Origin: Aliivibrio sifiae
GTDB lineage: Bacteria > Pseudomonadota > Gammaproteobacteria > Enterobacterales > Vibrionaceae
Length of the DNA stretch: 64,000 nucleotides
Direction: 5' to 3'
NCBI RefSeq assembly: GCF_002954705.1
Contig: NZ_MSCO01000002.1
Span: 298,496-362,495, forward strand
Shown here: piece after piece, positions 55,306 to 63,488 of the stretch
How the letters are laid out: each line of letters opens with the position of its first letter
Position numbering within the stretch: position 1 is the stretch's first letter
Notes under the pieces: model-generated
Told to the model about the DNA's origin: nothing
The model's input: only the letters and a program-made list of their open reading frames with translations
Database searches by the model: none
Program-made: the position numbers and the translations under genes

Positions 55306-56310
55306 ATGAGCTCAATTATTGAATGTATTAAAACGGTAGGGCGTGGTGAGCGCAGTCGTAAGCCGTTAAGTTTTGATCAAGCCTATCAGGTAATGAAAGA
55401 ATACCTTGCCGGTGAAGTATCTAGTGACAAAATGGCAATGCTGATGATGCTTATCCGAGTTCAAAATGAAACGGTTGAGGAGATCAGCGGCTTTACTACC
55501 GCCATCCGTGAATTTATTCGTAACGAACAAACGCCAGAGCTAAAAGATCTTAATGTAGATATTGATTGGGCATGTTTTGCAGGTAAGCGTCAGGTTCAAG
55601 GTCCGTCATGGCAGTTGTATGCAGCACAAATTCTAGCGAATAAAGGCTTTAGAGTATTGCTTCATGGTCACTTACAACTTGGCAGCACGCGTGAACACGT
55701 ATCTCAAGTCATTGATAAGCTAAATATTCCAAGTTGTTCAAGCATTGCTGAAACGCAGAAAAAACTGGATGAAGGTAATATCGCATATTTACCACTCTCT
55801 GTTTATGCTCCTCAAGTAGAAACCATGCTGTTATGGCAACATGAATATGGTCTACGCACACCGGCTAACACTTGCGCTCGTATGCTAAACCCTGCATCCG
55901 CACCTATCTCATTACGTGGTAGTTTTCATCCTGGGTTACCTCAGTTGCACGGCGAAGCAGAATCTCGATTACAACAAGCAACAGACGACAGTTCTGAATT
56001 AGCATTATGCTTTAAAGGCATGGGCGGAGAATCAGAGTTTAACCCTAAAGTAAGTCAATCTTTGTGGTGTGCATCAAAAGGGGTATGTGAAGAGTTGTAT
56101 TGGGAAGAAGCGTTAATAGAAGATTTACCAAACCTAGAAAACTGTTTGTTAGGTACTAAATCAGAGCAATTACAACTAATGGCGAACACCGTTATTTTTA
56201 ATGTTGCCAATGTACTGTGGGCAAGTAAACGTGAAGAAAACTACCCAAGAGAAGAGGCAATTAAGCTTGCTACTCAATATTGGGAAGAGTATGTAAACGC
56301 ACTAGACTAG
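55306..56310 (+). CDS. ybiB: YbiB-like TrpD2-family protein
   Basis: A 334-residue protein from ATG 55306 (AAGGA six bases upstream). It resembles anthranilate phosphoribosyltransferase, as E. coli YbiB does: IKTVGRGERSRKPLSFDQAY, DKMAMLMMLIRVQNETVEEI and VLLHGHLQLGSTREHVSQV. YbiB does not make tryptophan; it binds nucleic acids and is LexA-linked in E. coli. It is followed by ybiI, which lies near it in enterics as well. Confidence 0.87.
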   Translation: MSSIIECIKTVGRGERSRKPLSFDQAYQVMKEYLAGEVSSDKMAMLMMLIRVQNETVEEISGFTTAIREFIRNEQTPELKDLNVDIDWACFAGKRQVQGPSWQLYAAQILANKGFRVLLHGHLQLGSTREHVSQVIDKLNIPSCSSIAETQKKLDEGNIAYLPLSVYAPQVETMLLWQHEYGLRTPANTCARMLNPASAPISLRGSFHPGLPQLHGEAESRLQQATDDSSELALCFKGMGGESEFNPKVSQSLWCASKGVCEELYWEEALIEDLPNLENCLLGTKSEQLQLMANTVIFNVANVLWASKREENYPREEAIKLATQYWEEYVNALD

Positions 56311-56336
56311 TTCATGATTAAACAAATGAATCTATT

Positions 56337-56368
56337 AAGCCGTAATTTTTATCGTTACGGCTTTTTTA
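56337..56368 (+). terminator. Terminator after ybiB
   Basis: AAGCCGTAA (56337-56345) and TTACGGCTT (56355-56363) form a 9-bp stem with a 9-base loop and a T run. Confidence 0.85.
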
Positions 56369-56393
56369 TAATTATAATTATAATAATTTAGTT

Positions 56394-56411
56394 TATTACA
56401 CCAGTGTAATA
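56394..56411. promoter_or_regulatory. Perfect 18-bp palindrome upstream of ybiI
   Basis: TATTACAC-CA-GTGTAATA is a perfect inverted repeat of 8-bp arms in the ybiB-ybiI gap, about 84 bp before the ybiI ATG. It fits a dimeric repressor site, perhaps TetR or GntR type; no regulator is obvious nearby. Confidence 0.45.
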
Positions 56412-56494
56412 GTAATTCACATTTAGCTCTATTATCAAATCATGGTTAATAATCGATAATACTCTCCTAGTCAATCATAGATTTGGAGACCATT

Positions 56495-56764
56495 ATGGCT
56501 AATGGATTTACAAGAGATCGTGGCGTACAAGAACAAATTGATGCCACTGTTACTGATGCAATTAATCGTGCGAGAGCACACCTTAACCATGAACATAATG
56601 AGACAGATTATTGTCTTGAATGTGGTGAGTTGATCCCTGAAGGTCGACGTAAAATCATCCCCGGTGTTGAGTTGTGTGTTGAGTGTCAGGTAAAAGAAGA
56701 TGCAAGAGAAAAAGCCTTTAGTGCCTATAACCGAAGGGCAAGTAAAGACAGTCAACTAAGATAA
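56495..56764 (+). CDS. ybiI: DksA/TraR-type zinc-finger protein YbiI
   Basis: An 89-residue protein from ATG 56495 with GGAG before it (E. coli YbiI 88). The zinc finger is C-x2-C ... C-x2-C in YCLECGELIPEGRRK and ELCVECQ, and the terminus NRRASKDSQLR is identical in style to E. coli. It may tune RNA polymerase, like its DksA relatives. Confidence 0.92.
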   Translation: MANGFTRDRGVQEQIDATVTDAINRARAHLNHEHNETDYCLECGELIPEGRRKIIPGVELCVECQVKEDAREKAFSAYNRRASKDSQLR

Positions 56765-56776
56765 CTATTTATAAAA

Positions 56777-56801
56777 ATGGCGGAACAAAAAAGTCCGCCA
56801 T
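56777..56801 (-). terminator. Terminator for yhhY (minus strand)
   Basis: ATGGCGGA and TCCGCCAT form an 8-bp stem; on minus it is followed by TTTTTATAAA, as expected for the leftward acetyltransferase gene. Confidence 0.7.
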
Positions 56802-56832
56802 GATATTCATTATTAATGCTTTATATTAAAAC

Positions 56833-57327
56833 TTACTTACGATTGATACGTGCCAAGAAATAGGTATTTACGTACTCACCCTGCCTAAACGCAGAATCAA
56901 TTGCTTCACCTTCAATGACAAACCCGAATTTTTTATACAGAGAAAGCGCCGCGTGGTTATCTACAAACGCGTCAATCTCAATACGGCGAACATTAAGCCA
57001 ATTATCAGCAAGTTCTAAAACGGTTTCAATTAGCTTACTGCCAATACCACGTCCATGATAATCATCGTGAACACCCATTCCAAAATGAGCAACATGACGA
57101 GTCCTAGGATGTGTCACTTGTTCAAAACCAATATTACCGACAACCTTGTTATCAATAAGGGCAACATAGCTATAGACGTTATCAGGTTTACTTGAAATAC
57201 GTTTTTCCCAGAGAGCAGGCGATGGGAGTGGCAGTTGAAGTGTTTGCGCTTGAGCTTGTGGTTGATTATACAACTCACATAAACCATCAATGTCTTTTAA
57301 TTCTGTTGGGCGAATTATTATTTCCAC
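56833..57327 (-). CDS. yhhY: GNAT amino-acid acetyltransferase YhhY-like
   Basis: A 164-residue GNAT from GTG 57327 (AAGGA eight bases upstream); an ATG three codons earlier is also in frame. The acetyl-CoA loop is GVHDDYHGRGIGSKLIETV, and VRRIEIDAFVDNHAALSLYKKFGFVIEG plus FRQGEYVNTYFLAR match E. coli YhhY, which acetylates free amino acids and related compounds. Confidence 0.88.
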   Translation of the reverse strand: MEIIIRPTELKDIDGLCELYNQPQAQAQTLQLPLPSPALWEKRISSKPDNVYSYVALIDNKVVGNIGFEQVTHPRTRHVAHFGMGVHDDYHGRGIGSKLIETVLELADNWLNVRRIEIDAFVDNHAALSLYKKFGFVIEGEAIDSAFRQGEYVNTYFLARINRK

Positions 57328-57418
57328 TACGCACATCCTTGTTCTTTATCATTAAAAAGAGAATTTAACTTATCGTTAATTGTAAAGAGTAGCAAGCGAA
57401 GAGTTGATAAAAATAATA

Positions 57419-57461
57419 CCCTATTCCAACAGTAGATCTAAGTAATAGAAAAGAAATAGGG
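57419..57461 (-). terminator. Hairpin after the oligo-1,6-glucosidase gene
   Basis: On the minus strand CCCTATT (57461-57455) and AATAGGG (57425-57419) form a 7-bp stem with a long loop, followed by TATTATTTTTATC. It is a weak terminator for the glucosidase gene. Confidence 0.55.
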
Positions 57462-57493
57462 CGTTACAGGTTGGTTCAATAATCTTGATATTC

Positions 57494-59125
57494 TTACAGT
57501 CTTATCACAATACTTTGATACGGTGTAAGCGTTAGTTGTGAGCCAAAATGAGTGACAGAGTCTAGATTAGCAATTAAACATTCGGCTTTTTTATTTATTA
57601 AATGCTCAGGTAAAATTAGCGTCTGAGGCTCAGCTGTAAAGTTATTTAACACAACCAAATGTTGGTCGGCATTTTTACGCTCATAAGCAAACACCGCAGC
57701 GTGATCTTCAAACAGTGGGATGAAATCACCGTACACAATCACAGGATTTTGTTTTCTCAGTGCGATCAGTTTTTGATAATGATAGAAAATAGAATCGTTA
57801 TCTTCCAAAGCCGCAGCAACGTTTATCTGAGGGTAATTTGGATTCAGCTTGATCCAAGGTGATCCTTGAGTAAAACCAGCGTGAGCAGAATCATCCCAAT
57901 GCATTGGTGTTCTTGCATTATCACGGCTATTGGCATGAATGCCTTTCATCATGGTCTCATGACTGACGCCTGATTCAGTTTTCACTTTATAGAAGTTCAG
58001 TGTTTCGATGTCTTTGTATTCTTCTAACGTATCAAATGCCACGTTAGTCATGCCAATCTCTTCACCTTGGAAGATATATGGCGTTCCCTTCAATAAATGT
58101 AGGGTTGTTGCTAACATCTTCGCAGACTCAACACGATATTGACCATCACAGCCGTACTTAGAAACAACACGAGGTAAATCGTGGTTATTCCAAAACAGAG
58201 AGTTCCAGCCGTTATTACTTAGCTCAAGCTGCCATTTGATCATTACTTGCTTAAAGGCATTAAGATCTAATGGTTTTGGCTTCCACTTATCTCCGTCTTC
58301 CCATAGCAGAGTAATGTGCTCAAACTGAAACACCATGGATAACTCATTACGAGCAGGGTTGCTATACAACTGCGCAGTTTCTGGCGTGGCATCCCATGTT
58401 TCACCAACGGTTAAGAGATCTTTATTACCAAAGGTCGCTTTATTCATTTGTTGAAGAAGCGGGTGAAGACGATCGCCATTACCTGTGATCTTTTTATCGA
58501 TTTCTTTACCGATTAAATCAATTACATCCAAACGGAAGCCGCCAATGCCTTGGTCAATCCACCAGTTCATCATATCAAACACTTTTTGATGAACGGCAGG
58601 GTTCTCCCAATTTAAATCTGGTTGACGTTTTGAAAATAAATGGAAATAGTATTGCTGATTTTCTTCATCCCATTCCCACGCCGTACCACCAAAAATAGAC
58701 CCTAAATCACTTGGCGCTTCGCCGTTTTCGCCAGCATCACGCCAGATATAAAAATCACGGTATTCACTGTCTTTGTTGCTCTTAGATTCAACAAACCAAG
58801 GGTGCTCATCGGAGGTATGATTAACTACCAAATCCATGACGATTTTGATACCACGTTGTTCTGCTTTTTGCATCAGTTCGCGCATATCATCCATGCTACC
58901 AAACTCAGCGGCAATGGCTTGGTAATCAGAGATATCGTAGCCGTTATCATCCATTGGTGATTTATAAACAGGAGAAAGCCAAATAACGTCGATACCAAGT
59001 GTGGTTAAGTAATCGAGTTTGTTGATAATACCTTGTAGATCACCAATGCCATCATTGTTTGAATCACAAAAGCTACGTGGGTAAATTTGATACACCACAC
59101 TATTATGCCACCAACGTTTTTCCAT
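57494..59125 (-). CDS. Oligo-1,6-glucosidase/alpha-glucosidase (GH13)
   Basis: A 543-residue GH13 enzyme from ATG 59125. VVYQIYPRSFCDSNNDGIGD is the N-terminal signature; the catalytic Asp is in GGFRLDVIDL, the Glu in TVGETWDA and the third acid in FWNNHDLPR. The valine after the nucleophile (DV) is the residue that favours alpha-1,6 over alpha-1,4 links in characterised enzymes, so isomaltose-type sugars are likely. No signal peptide, so substrates must be imported. It is divergent from a LysR gene. Confidence 0.93.
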   Translation of the reverse strand: MEKRWWHNSVVYQIYPRSFCDSNNDGIGDLQGIINKLDYLTTLGIDVIWLSPVYKSPMDDNGYDISDYQAIAAEFGSMDDMRELMQKAEQRGIKIVMDLVVNHTSDEHPWFVESKSNKDSEYRDFYIWRDAGENGEAPSDLGSIFGGTAWEWDEENQQYYFHLFSKRQPDLNWENPAVHQKVFDMMNWWIDQGIGGFRLDVIDLIGKEIDKKITGNGDRLHPLLQQMNKATFGNKDLLTVGETWDATPETAQLYSNPARNELSMVFQFEHITLLWEDGDKWKPKPLDLNAFKQVMIKWQLELSNNGWNSLFWNNHDLPRVVSKYGCDGQYRVESAKMLATTLHLLKGTPYIFQGEEIGMTNVAFDTLEEYKDIETLNFYKVKTESGVSHETMMKGIHANSRDNARTPMHWDDSAHAGFTQGSPWIKLNPNYPQINVAAALEDNDSIFYHYQKLIALRKQNPVIVYGDFIPLFEDHAAVFAYERKNADQHLVVLNNFTAEPQTLILPEHLINKKAECLIANLDSVTHFGSQLTLTPYQSIVIRL

Positions 59126-59206
59126 TTTGATATCCAATATTCATTAAAGAAAGTAACGCTAATATAACGAAATTAAATGGGTATGAATAATTGATAATTT
59201 GAACTC

Positions 59207-59229
59207 TGATATAGAAAAAATTTATATCA
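59207..59229. promoter_or_regulatory. LysR-type operator candidate between glucosidase and LysR genes
   Basis: TGATATA (59207-59213) and TATATCA (59223-59229) form a 7-bp inverted repeat around nine A/T-rich bases. Its position between divergent genes and its T-N11-A style fit a LysR binding site. Confidence 0.45.
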
Positions 59230-59269
59230 CAGGTATGGTAGAGCTGAAGTTATGATATGGATAATAATC

Positions 59270-60148
59270 ATGGAAAAGCAGTACCGATATTTTTATGAAG
59301 TGGCTCGTCAAGGCAGTATTAAAGGTGCTGCGGATAAATTGTTCATTAGTCAACCAACGCTTACTACCGCAATCAAAAAGCTTGAAGATTTACTTGGGAC
59401 GCTTTTGTTTCATCGAAAGTCTAAAGGGGTCGAATTAACCAGTGCTGGCTGGGTTTATTATCGCTATGTTCAGGATATTTATGAAAAACATGGCCAGATG
59501 ATGCATCAATTATCTGATATGAAAGCCCGAAGCCAAGGTAAAATTAAAATTGGGATTGGTGAAGCGTGGTGGGAGTGTTTTGCTGCTGATGTGATTAAAC
59601 AATTTATCGAAACCAACCCTAAAAATTCACTTTATATTGAATTTGGAAATGGTCTGTCGATGTTAAGTCATTTACTCAATGGTGATATTGATCTCTTTAT
59701 AGGTCATGAGATAGAAAATATTGATTCTCGTAACCGAGTGCGTTTTATTCCCTTATTTACAGAGCGCGAAGCCTTATATGTTCGAGAAGGGCACCCATTA
59801 TTGAATGATGGAGAGTTGAGTCGACATGATTACCCACAAATAAAAGTCACGCCAGATCATAGCCGAGATGGAAAGGTTCTGAATGATAAAGGGGCTGAAA
59901 CGTTTGCAATTAAAGCACAGCAAGCCAAAGTTGTTTATGAATTGGACTCGTTAAAAGCCAGCATTGATATGCTTAAGATGAGTGATGCGATTATGCCTTA
60001 TACTGATAAGATTAAAGACAAAATGAAGCAGCAGAGCATTGCGACGTTACCAATGACAGAGCACCGACAAGGTGTAGTAGGAGTTTATTCAAATACCGAA
60101 GTGTTGTCTGAAAATATGGAGTATTTGGTGAGCTTATTTAAGCAATAA
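59270..60148 (+). CDS. LysR-family regulator, divergent to the glucosidase
   Basis: A 292-residue regulator. ATG 59270 (MEKQYRYFYEVARQGSIKGA) is chosen because it matches usual LysR starts and has GGAT upstream; ATG 59252 is possible. The HTH (AADKLFISQPTLTTAIKKLE) is classic. The effector domain has unusual extra acidic stretches. It probably regulates the divergent glucosidase gene and perhaps the MFS gene downstream. Confidence 0.9.
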   Translation: MEKQYRYFYEVARQGSIKGAADKLFISQPTLTTAIKKLEDLLGTLLFHRKSKGVELTSAGWVYYRYVQDIYEKHGQMMHQLSDMKARSQGKIKIGIGEAWWECFAADVIKQFIETNPKNSLYIEFGNGLSMLSHLLNGDIDLFIGHEIENIDSRNRVRFIPLFTEREALYVREGHPLLNDGELSRHDYPQIKVTPDHSRDGKVLNDKGAETFAIKAQQAKVVYELDSLKASIDMLKMSDAIMPYTDKIKDKMKQQSIATLPMTEHRQGVVGVYSNTEVLSENMEYLVSLFKQ

Positions 60149-60254
60149 ACAGGGGGAGTAGGTAAATAAAGTAAAGATCATTATAAGATGAACTAGAATT
60201 AATTAAATATATGCTACTGTATCGATAATATAAACATTAATGAGAGTCACTACC

Positions 60255-61433
60255 ATGTCGAGCACTGCTCATTGGAGAAATCCAAAAACCTTTCTTATTT
60301 TAATCTCGATTGTCGTTCCGATTGCGTTTTCGGCATGGAGTGCCTTGCTGAATAACTTTGTTATCGAAAAAGCTGCCTTTACAGGTGCAGATATTGGTTT
60401 ATTGCAAAGCGTGCGTGAGATCCCTGGATTTCTAGCTTTTACTGCTGTTTTCGTCCTTCTTTTTCTTCGTGAACAAAAATTCATGATCCTCTCTTTGATC
60501 ATGTTGGCTGTCGGTGTTGCTATTACGGGGTTCTTCCCTAGTGTATATGGTCTATTGTGTACTACGTTATTAATGTCGACGGGCTTTCACTACTTTGAGA
60601 CTTTAAAGCAATCATTATCACTGCAATGGTTTACCAAAGAAGAAGCGCCTGAGATGTTAGGCAAACTCATATCAGTTGGCGCATTGGCCTCATTATGTAC
60701 ATATGGTGCGTTGTGGATATTGCTTGAAGTGATACAGCTAGAGTTTAAATGGATTTACTTAATTGCAGGCTCTGTTGCTCTCTCTATCATTATATTTATG
60801 TGGCTTGCTTTCCCTGAATTTAAAAGTGAAACGCCTCAAACTAAGAAGTTAGTATTACGTAAACGCTACTGGTTATATTACGCATTAACCTTCATGAGTG
60901 GTGCTCGTCGTCAAATATTCACGGTCTTTGCTGGTTTCTTAATGGTAGAAAAGTTTGGTTATTCTGCTGCTGATATCACCTTATTGTTCCTTGCTAACTA
61001 CGCATTTAATTGGCTATTTGCTAAAAAAATAGGACGCTGGATTGGTGTTGTCGGTGAGCGTAAAGCGCTGATGTTTGAATATGTAGGTTTGATTTGTGTG
61101 TTTGTTGGTTATGCTGTAGTGCAAACTGCCGAAATTGCGGCGGCTTTATACATTATTGATCATCTATTCTTCGCGCTAGCGCTTGCTATTAAAACGTATT
61201 TCCAAAAAATTGCGGATCCTGCTGATATGGCATCTACTGCTGGTGTGGCATTTACGATAAATCATATAGCTGCGGTCATTATTCCGGTAAGTTTTGGTTT
61301 GATATGGTTAGTGTCTCCTGCTGCGGTATTTTATGTAGGGGCGGGAATGGCATTATTATCCTTAATATTGTCTTTAAATATTCCTCAGGCACCTACTGAA
61401 GGAAATGAGACTCGCATTTTGAAGTGGAACTGA
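60255..61433 (+). CDS. MFS transporter, substrate unknown
   Basis: A 392-residue carrier with about 11-12 membrane segments (FLILISIVVPIAFSAWSALLN near the start). GAG bases lie before ATG 60255; ATG 60240 is an alternative. RKRYWLYYALTFMSGARRQIFTVF and a VGERKALMFEYVGLI loop place it in an uncharacterised MFS group. Its place after a sugar-linked LysR gene suggests a sugar or its derivative, but nothing in the sequence decides this. Confidence 0.8.
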   Translation: MSSTAHWRNPKTFLILISIVVPIAFSAWSALLNNFVIEKAAFTGADIGLLQSVREIPGFLAFTAVFVLLFLREQKFMILSLIMLAVGVAITGFFPSVYGLLCTTLLMSTGFHYFETLKQSLSLQWFTKEEAPEMLGKLISVGALASLCTYGALWILLEVIQLEFKWIYLIAGSVALSIIIFMWLAFPEFKSETPQTKKLVLRKRYWLYYALTFMSGARRQIFTVFAGFLMVEKFGYSAADITLLFLANYAFNWLFAKKIGRWIGVVGERKALMFEYVGLICVFVGYAVVQTAEIAAALYIIDHLFFALALAIKTYFQKIADPADMASTAGVAFTINHIAAVIIPVSFGLIWLVSPAAVFYVGAGMALLSLILSLNIPQAPTEGNETRILKWN

Positions 61434-61496
61434 TTAAAGTAGAGCCATAGTGTATAAAAATGACATAACATACAGATTAATTAGAAGGAATTATGT

Positions 61497-61775
61497 ATGA
61501 ATGCAATTACTCATGATTCTAATAACAAATGCTATTTAATTACTCTAGAAGGTAATGCTGTAGCAAAAGTTTATTATGAAAAGAAAGGGAATATTTTGGA
61601 TGTGATCAGCACTCGTATTCCTGATGAGTTGCAAGGTAGGGGTTATGGAAAAGTGATGATGGAATCGTTTCTCTCAGAAATGAAAACATCTAACTTGCAG
61701 ATAGTTCCTGTTTGTTCTTATGTCGTACATTACATGAATAAGAACGAGCAATGGCAGTTCTTACTGGCAAAATAA
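61497..61775 (+). CDS. Small GNAT-like acetyltransferase
   Basis: A 92-residue protein of the short YjdJ/GNAT type: an N-terminal sheet (CYLITLEGNAVAKVYYEKK), the cofactor loop PDELQGRGYGKVMMESFL and a C-terminal VCSYVVHYMNKNEQW. AAGGA sits upstream at a good spacing. Substrate unknown. It is followed by a terminator. Confidence 0.8.
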   Translation: MNAITHDSNNKCYLITLEGNAVAKVYYEKKGNILDVISTRIPDELQGRGYGKVMMESFLSEMKTSNLQIVPVCSYVVHYMNKNEQWQFLLAK

Positions 61776-61787
61776 TTAAATAATGTA

Positions 61788-61822
61788 AAGCCTAGTTCAA
61801 TTGAGCTAGGCTTTATTTTTAT
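61788..61822 (+). terminator. Terminator after the small GNAT gene
   Basis: AAAGCCTAG (61788-61796) and CTAGGCTTT (61807-61815) form a 9-bp stem with a 10-base loop and a T-rich tail. Confidence 0.8.
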
Positions 61823-61855
61823 CCACCAAATTGAACAGAAACAAGGATGGAACAG

Positions 61856-62200
61856 ATGTCTTTACACACGTTTATTGAAAGGTTAAATATACAACCAGAA
61901 TTGGTCGAGTTTGCAGACACCATGTCAGTAATTGAGGCTAATTATGATTTTACGCCAACGGAGTTTTCTAATGGAAATACCGTTAATGAAGCAGGGCAGA
62001 ACAGTGGTTCGTGTAAGATCTTTGCTTTTGCTCAATTAAATCAATTAACAGTTGAACAAACGTTGACTTGCTTCGGTCAATATTATCGTGAAGATGTATT
62101 ACAAAACCCAACTAATGATGATCACCAAAATATTCGTAACTTTATGGTGACGGGTTGGAGTGGTGTTCAATTTAAAAGTGAAGCATTAAGAAGCAAATAA
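61856..62200 (+). CDS. HopJ-family protein
   Basis: A 114-residue protein from ATG 61856 (AAGGA eight bases upstream); an ATG three codons earlier overlaps the ribosome site. VIEANYDFTPTEFSNG, NEAGQNSGSCKIFAFAQLN and LTCFGQYYREDVLQNP are the signature of the HopJ type III effector family. No secretion system is present here, and free-living Vibrionaceae often carry this gene, so it is probably a housekeeping protein of unknown role. Confidence 0.86.
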   Translation: MSLHTFIERLNIQPELVEFADTMSVIEANYDFTPTEFSNGNTVNEAGQNSGSCKIFAFAQLNQLTVEQTLTCFGQYYREDVLQNPTNDDHQNIRNFMVTGWSGVQFKSEALRSK

Positions 62201-62232
62201 AAACACACAGAAACCAATAAAGAGAGACCATA

Positions 62233-63210
62233 ATGATCAAACTTGCTGTTATTGGAACAAGCTGGATTACCGAACGTTTTATTGCGGGGGCGATAGCGTC
62301 AGGAAAATATGAATTAAAAGCGGTGTATTCTCGTTCATTAGAACAAGCAAAAGCCTTTGCAGAGAAGTTTGCCGTAGAACTTACTTTTGATCACTTAGAT
62401 AAATTGGCTGAATGCAGTGAGATTGATGCGGTATATATCGCGAGCCCTAACTCTTATCATGCGCCACAATCTATTCAAATGATGAAGCAAGGTAAGCACG
62501 TTATTTGTGAAAAACCTATGGCATCTAACTACGCCTTGGCACAACAGGCGTATCAAACGGCAGAAGAGAATAATGTGGTTCTGTTTGAAGCATTTATGTC
62601 TCCATACTTACCTAACTTTCAAATAATCAAAGCGCAACTACCAAGCTTAGGGACAATCAGAAAGGCCCATATCACTTATTGTCAGTATTCTTCACGCTAC
62701 CCTAAGTATTTGAATGGTGAAAATCCGAATACCTTCAATCCAGATTTTTCCAATGGCTCAATTATGGATATTGGTTTTTATTGTATTGGCTCAATGATTG
62801 AATTGTTTGGTGAGCCAACATCAATTCAAGCACAAGCGCATTTATTAGAATCAGGTGTTGATGGTAACGGCAGCATTATTTGCGGCTATGATGGCTTTGA
62901 TGTGGTTGTGATGCACTCTAAAACCAGTGATTCTTATGTACCTAGCGAGATCCAAGGTGAGAATGGTGCAATCTTGGCTGACATGATTTCGATTGGTGAG
63001 AAAGTAATTAAAATCAATCGTGGTGGAGAAACAGAAAACTTAACTGTAGAGCAGAACTCAAATCCAATGTTCTATGAAGCGCTTAAATTTGCAGAGCAAG
63101 TAGAAGTGAATCAAATAGATAAACATGCGGTTGAGCGCTCATTGTTGATTTCAAAAGTAACCACTGAGATCCGTAAACAAACGGGCGTTGTGTTTCCTGC
63201 AGACAGTTAA
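62233..63210 (+). CDS. Gfo/Idh/MocA-family oxidoreductase
   Basis: A 325-residue NAD(P)-dependent dehydrogenase. The Rossmann motif is IGTSWITERFIAGAIASGKY at the N-terminus; YIASPNSYHAPQSIQMMKQGKHVICEKPM contains the conserved EKP. The C-terminal sheet has FNPDFSNGSIMDIGFYCIG. It probably oxidises a sugar or cyclitol. It lies 32 bp after the HopJ gene and ends at a strong terminator. Confidence 0.88.
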   Translation: MIKLAVIGTSWITERFIAGAIASGKYELKAVYSRSLEQAKAFAEKFAVELTFDHLDKLAECSEIDAVYIASPNSYHAPQSIQMMKQGKHVICEKPMASNYALAQQAYQTAEENNVVLFEAFMSPYLPNFQIIKAQLPSLGTIRKAHITYCQYSSRYPKYLNGENPNTFNPDFSNGSIMDIGFYCIGSMIELFGEPTSIQAQAHLLESGVDGNGSIICGYDGFDVVVMHSKTSDSYVPSEIQGENGAILADMISIGEKVIKINRGGETENLTVEQNSNPMFYEALKFAEQVEVNQIDKHAVERSLLISKVTTEIRKQTGVVFPADS

Positions 63211-63235
63211 CTATTTCTAGCTAAAAACCTTAAAT

Positions 63236-63272
63236 AAAAAAGCCGAATGAGAGTAAATCATTCGGCTTTTTT
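63236..63272 (+). terminator. Strong terminator after the oxidoreductase gene
   Basis: AAAAAAGCCGAATGA and TCATTCGGCTTTTTT form a 15-bp perfect stem with a 7-base loop. The rest of the 63211-63488 gap is very AT-rich and shows no gene. Confidence 0.9.
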
Positions 63273-63488
63273 GTGCCTAACACATTTTAAATACTAATAA
63301 TTTCAAATGCCTTTATTTATATTTCGGATGGGTATCTTTTTTGTGTTAATGACTGAATTATTGTAAGAAAATCGTTAATTTTAAAGAGGGGATTTTTTAG
63401 TGTTTACATAAGCATTGTAAGTATATATAGTCACAAATAGTGAATTTATATTTAATTTGTTTTATGCAGTAGCAAAAGGAATATCGTT

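Noticed and set aside
61856-62200. Type III secretion effector
   Set aside because: The HopJ family name comes from a plant pathogen. No secretion genes are nearby, and the protein is widespread in free-living bacteria.
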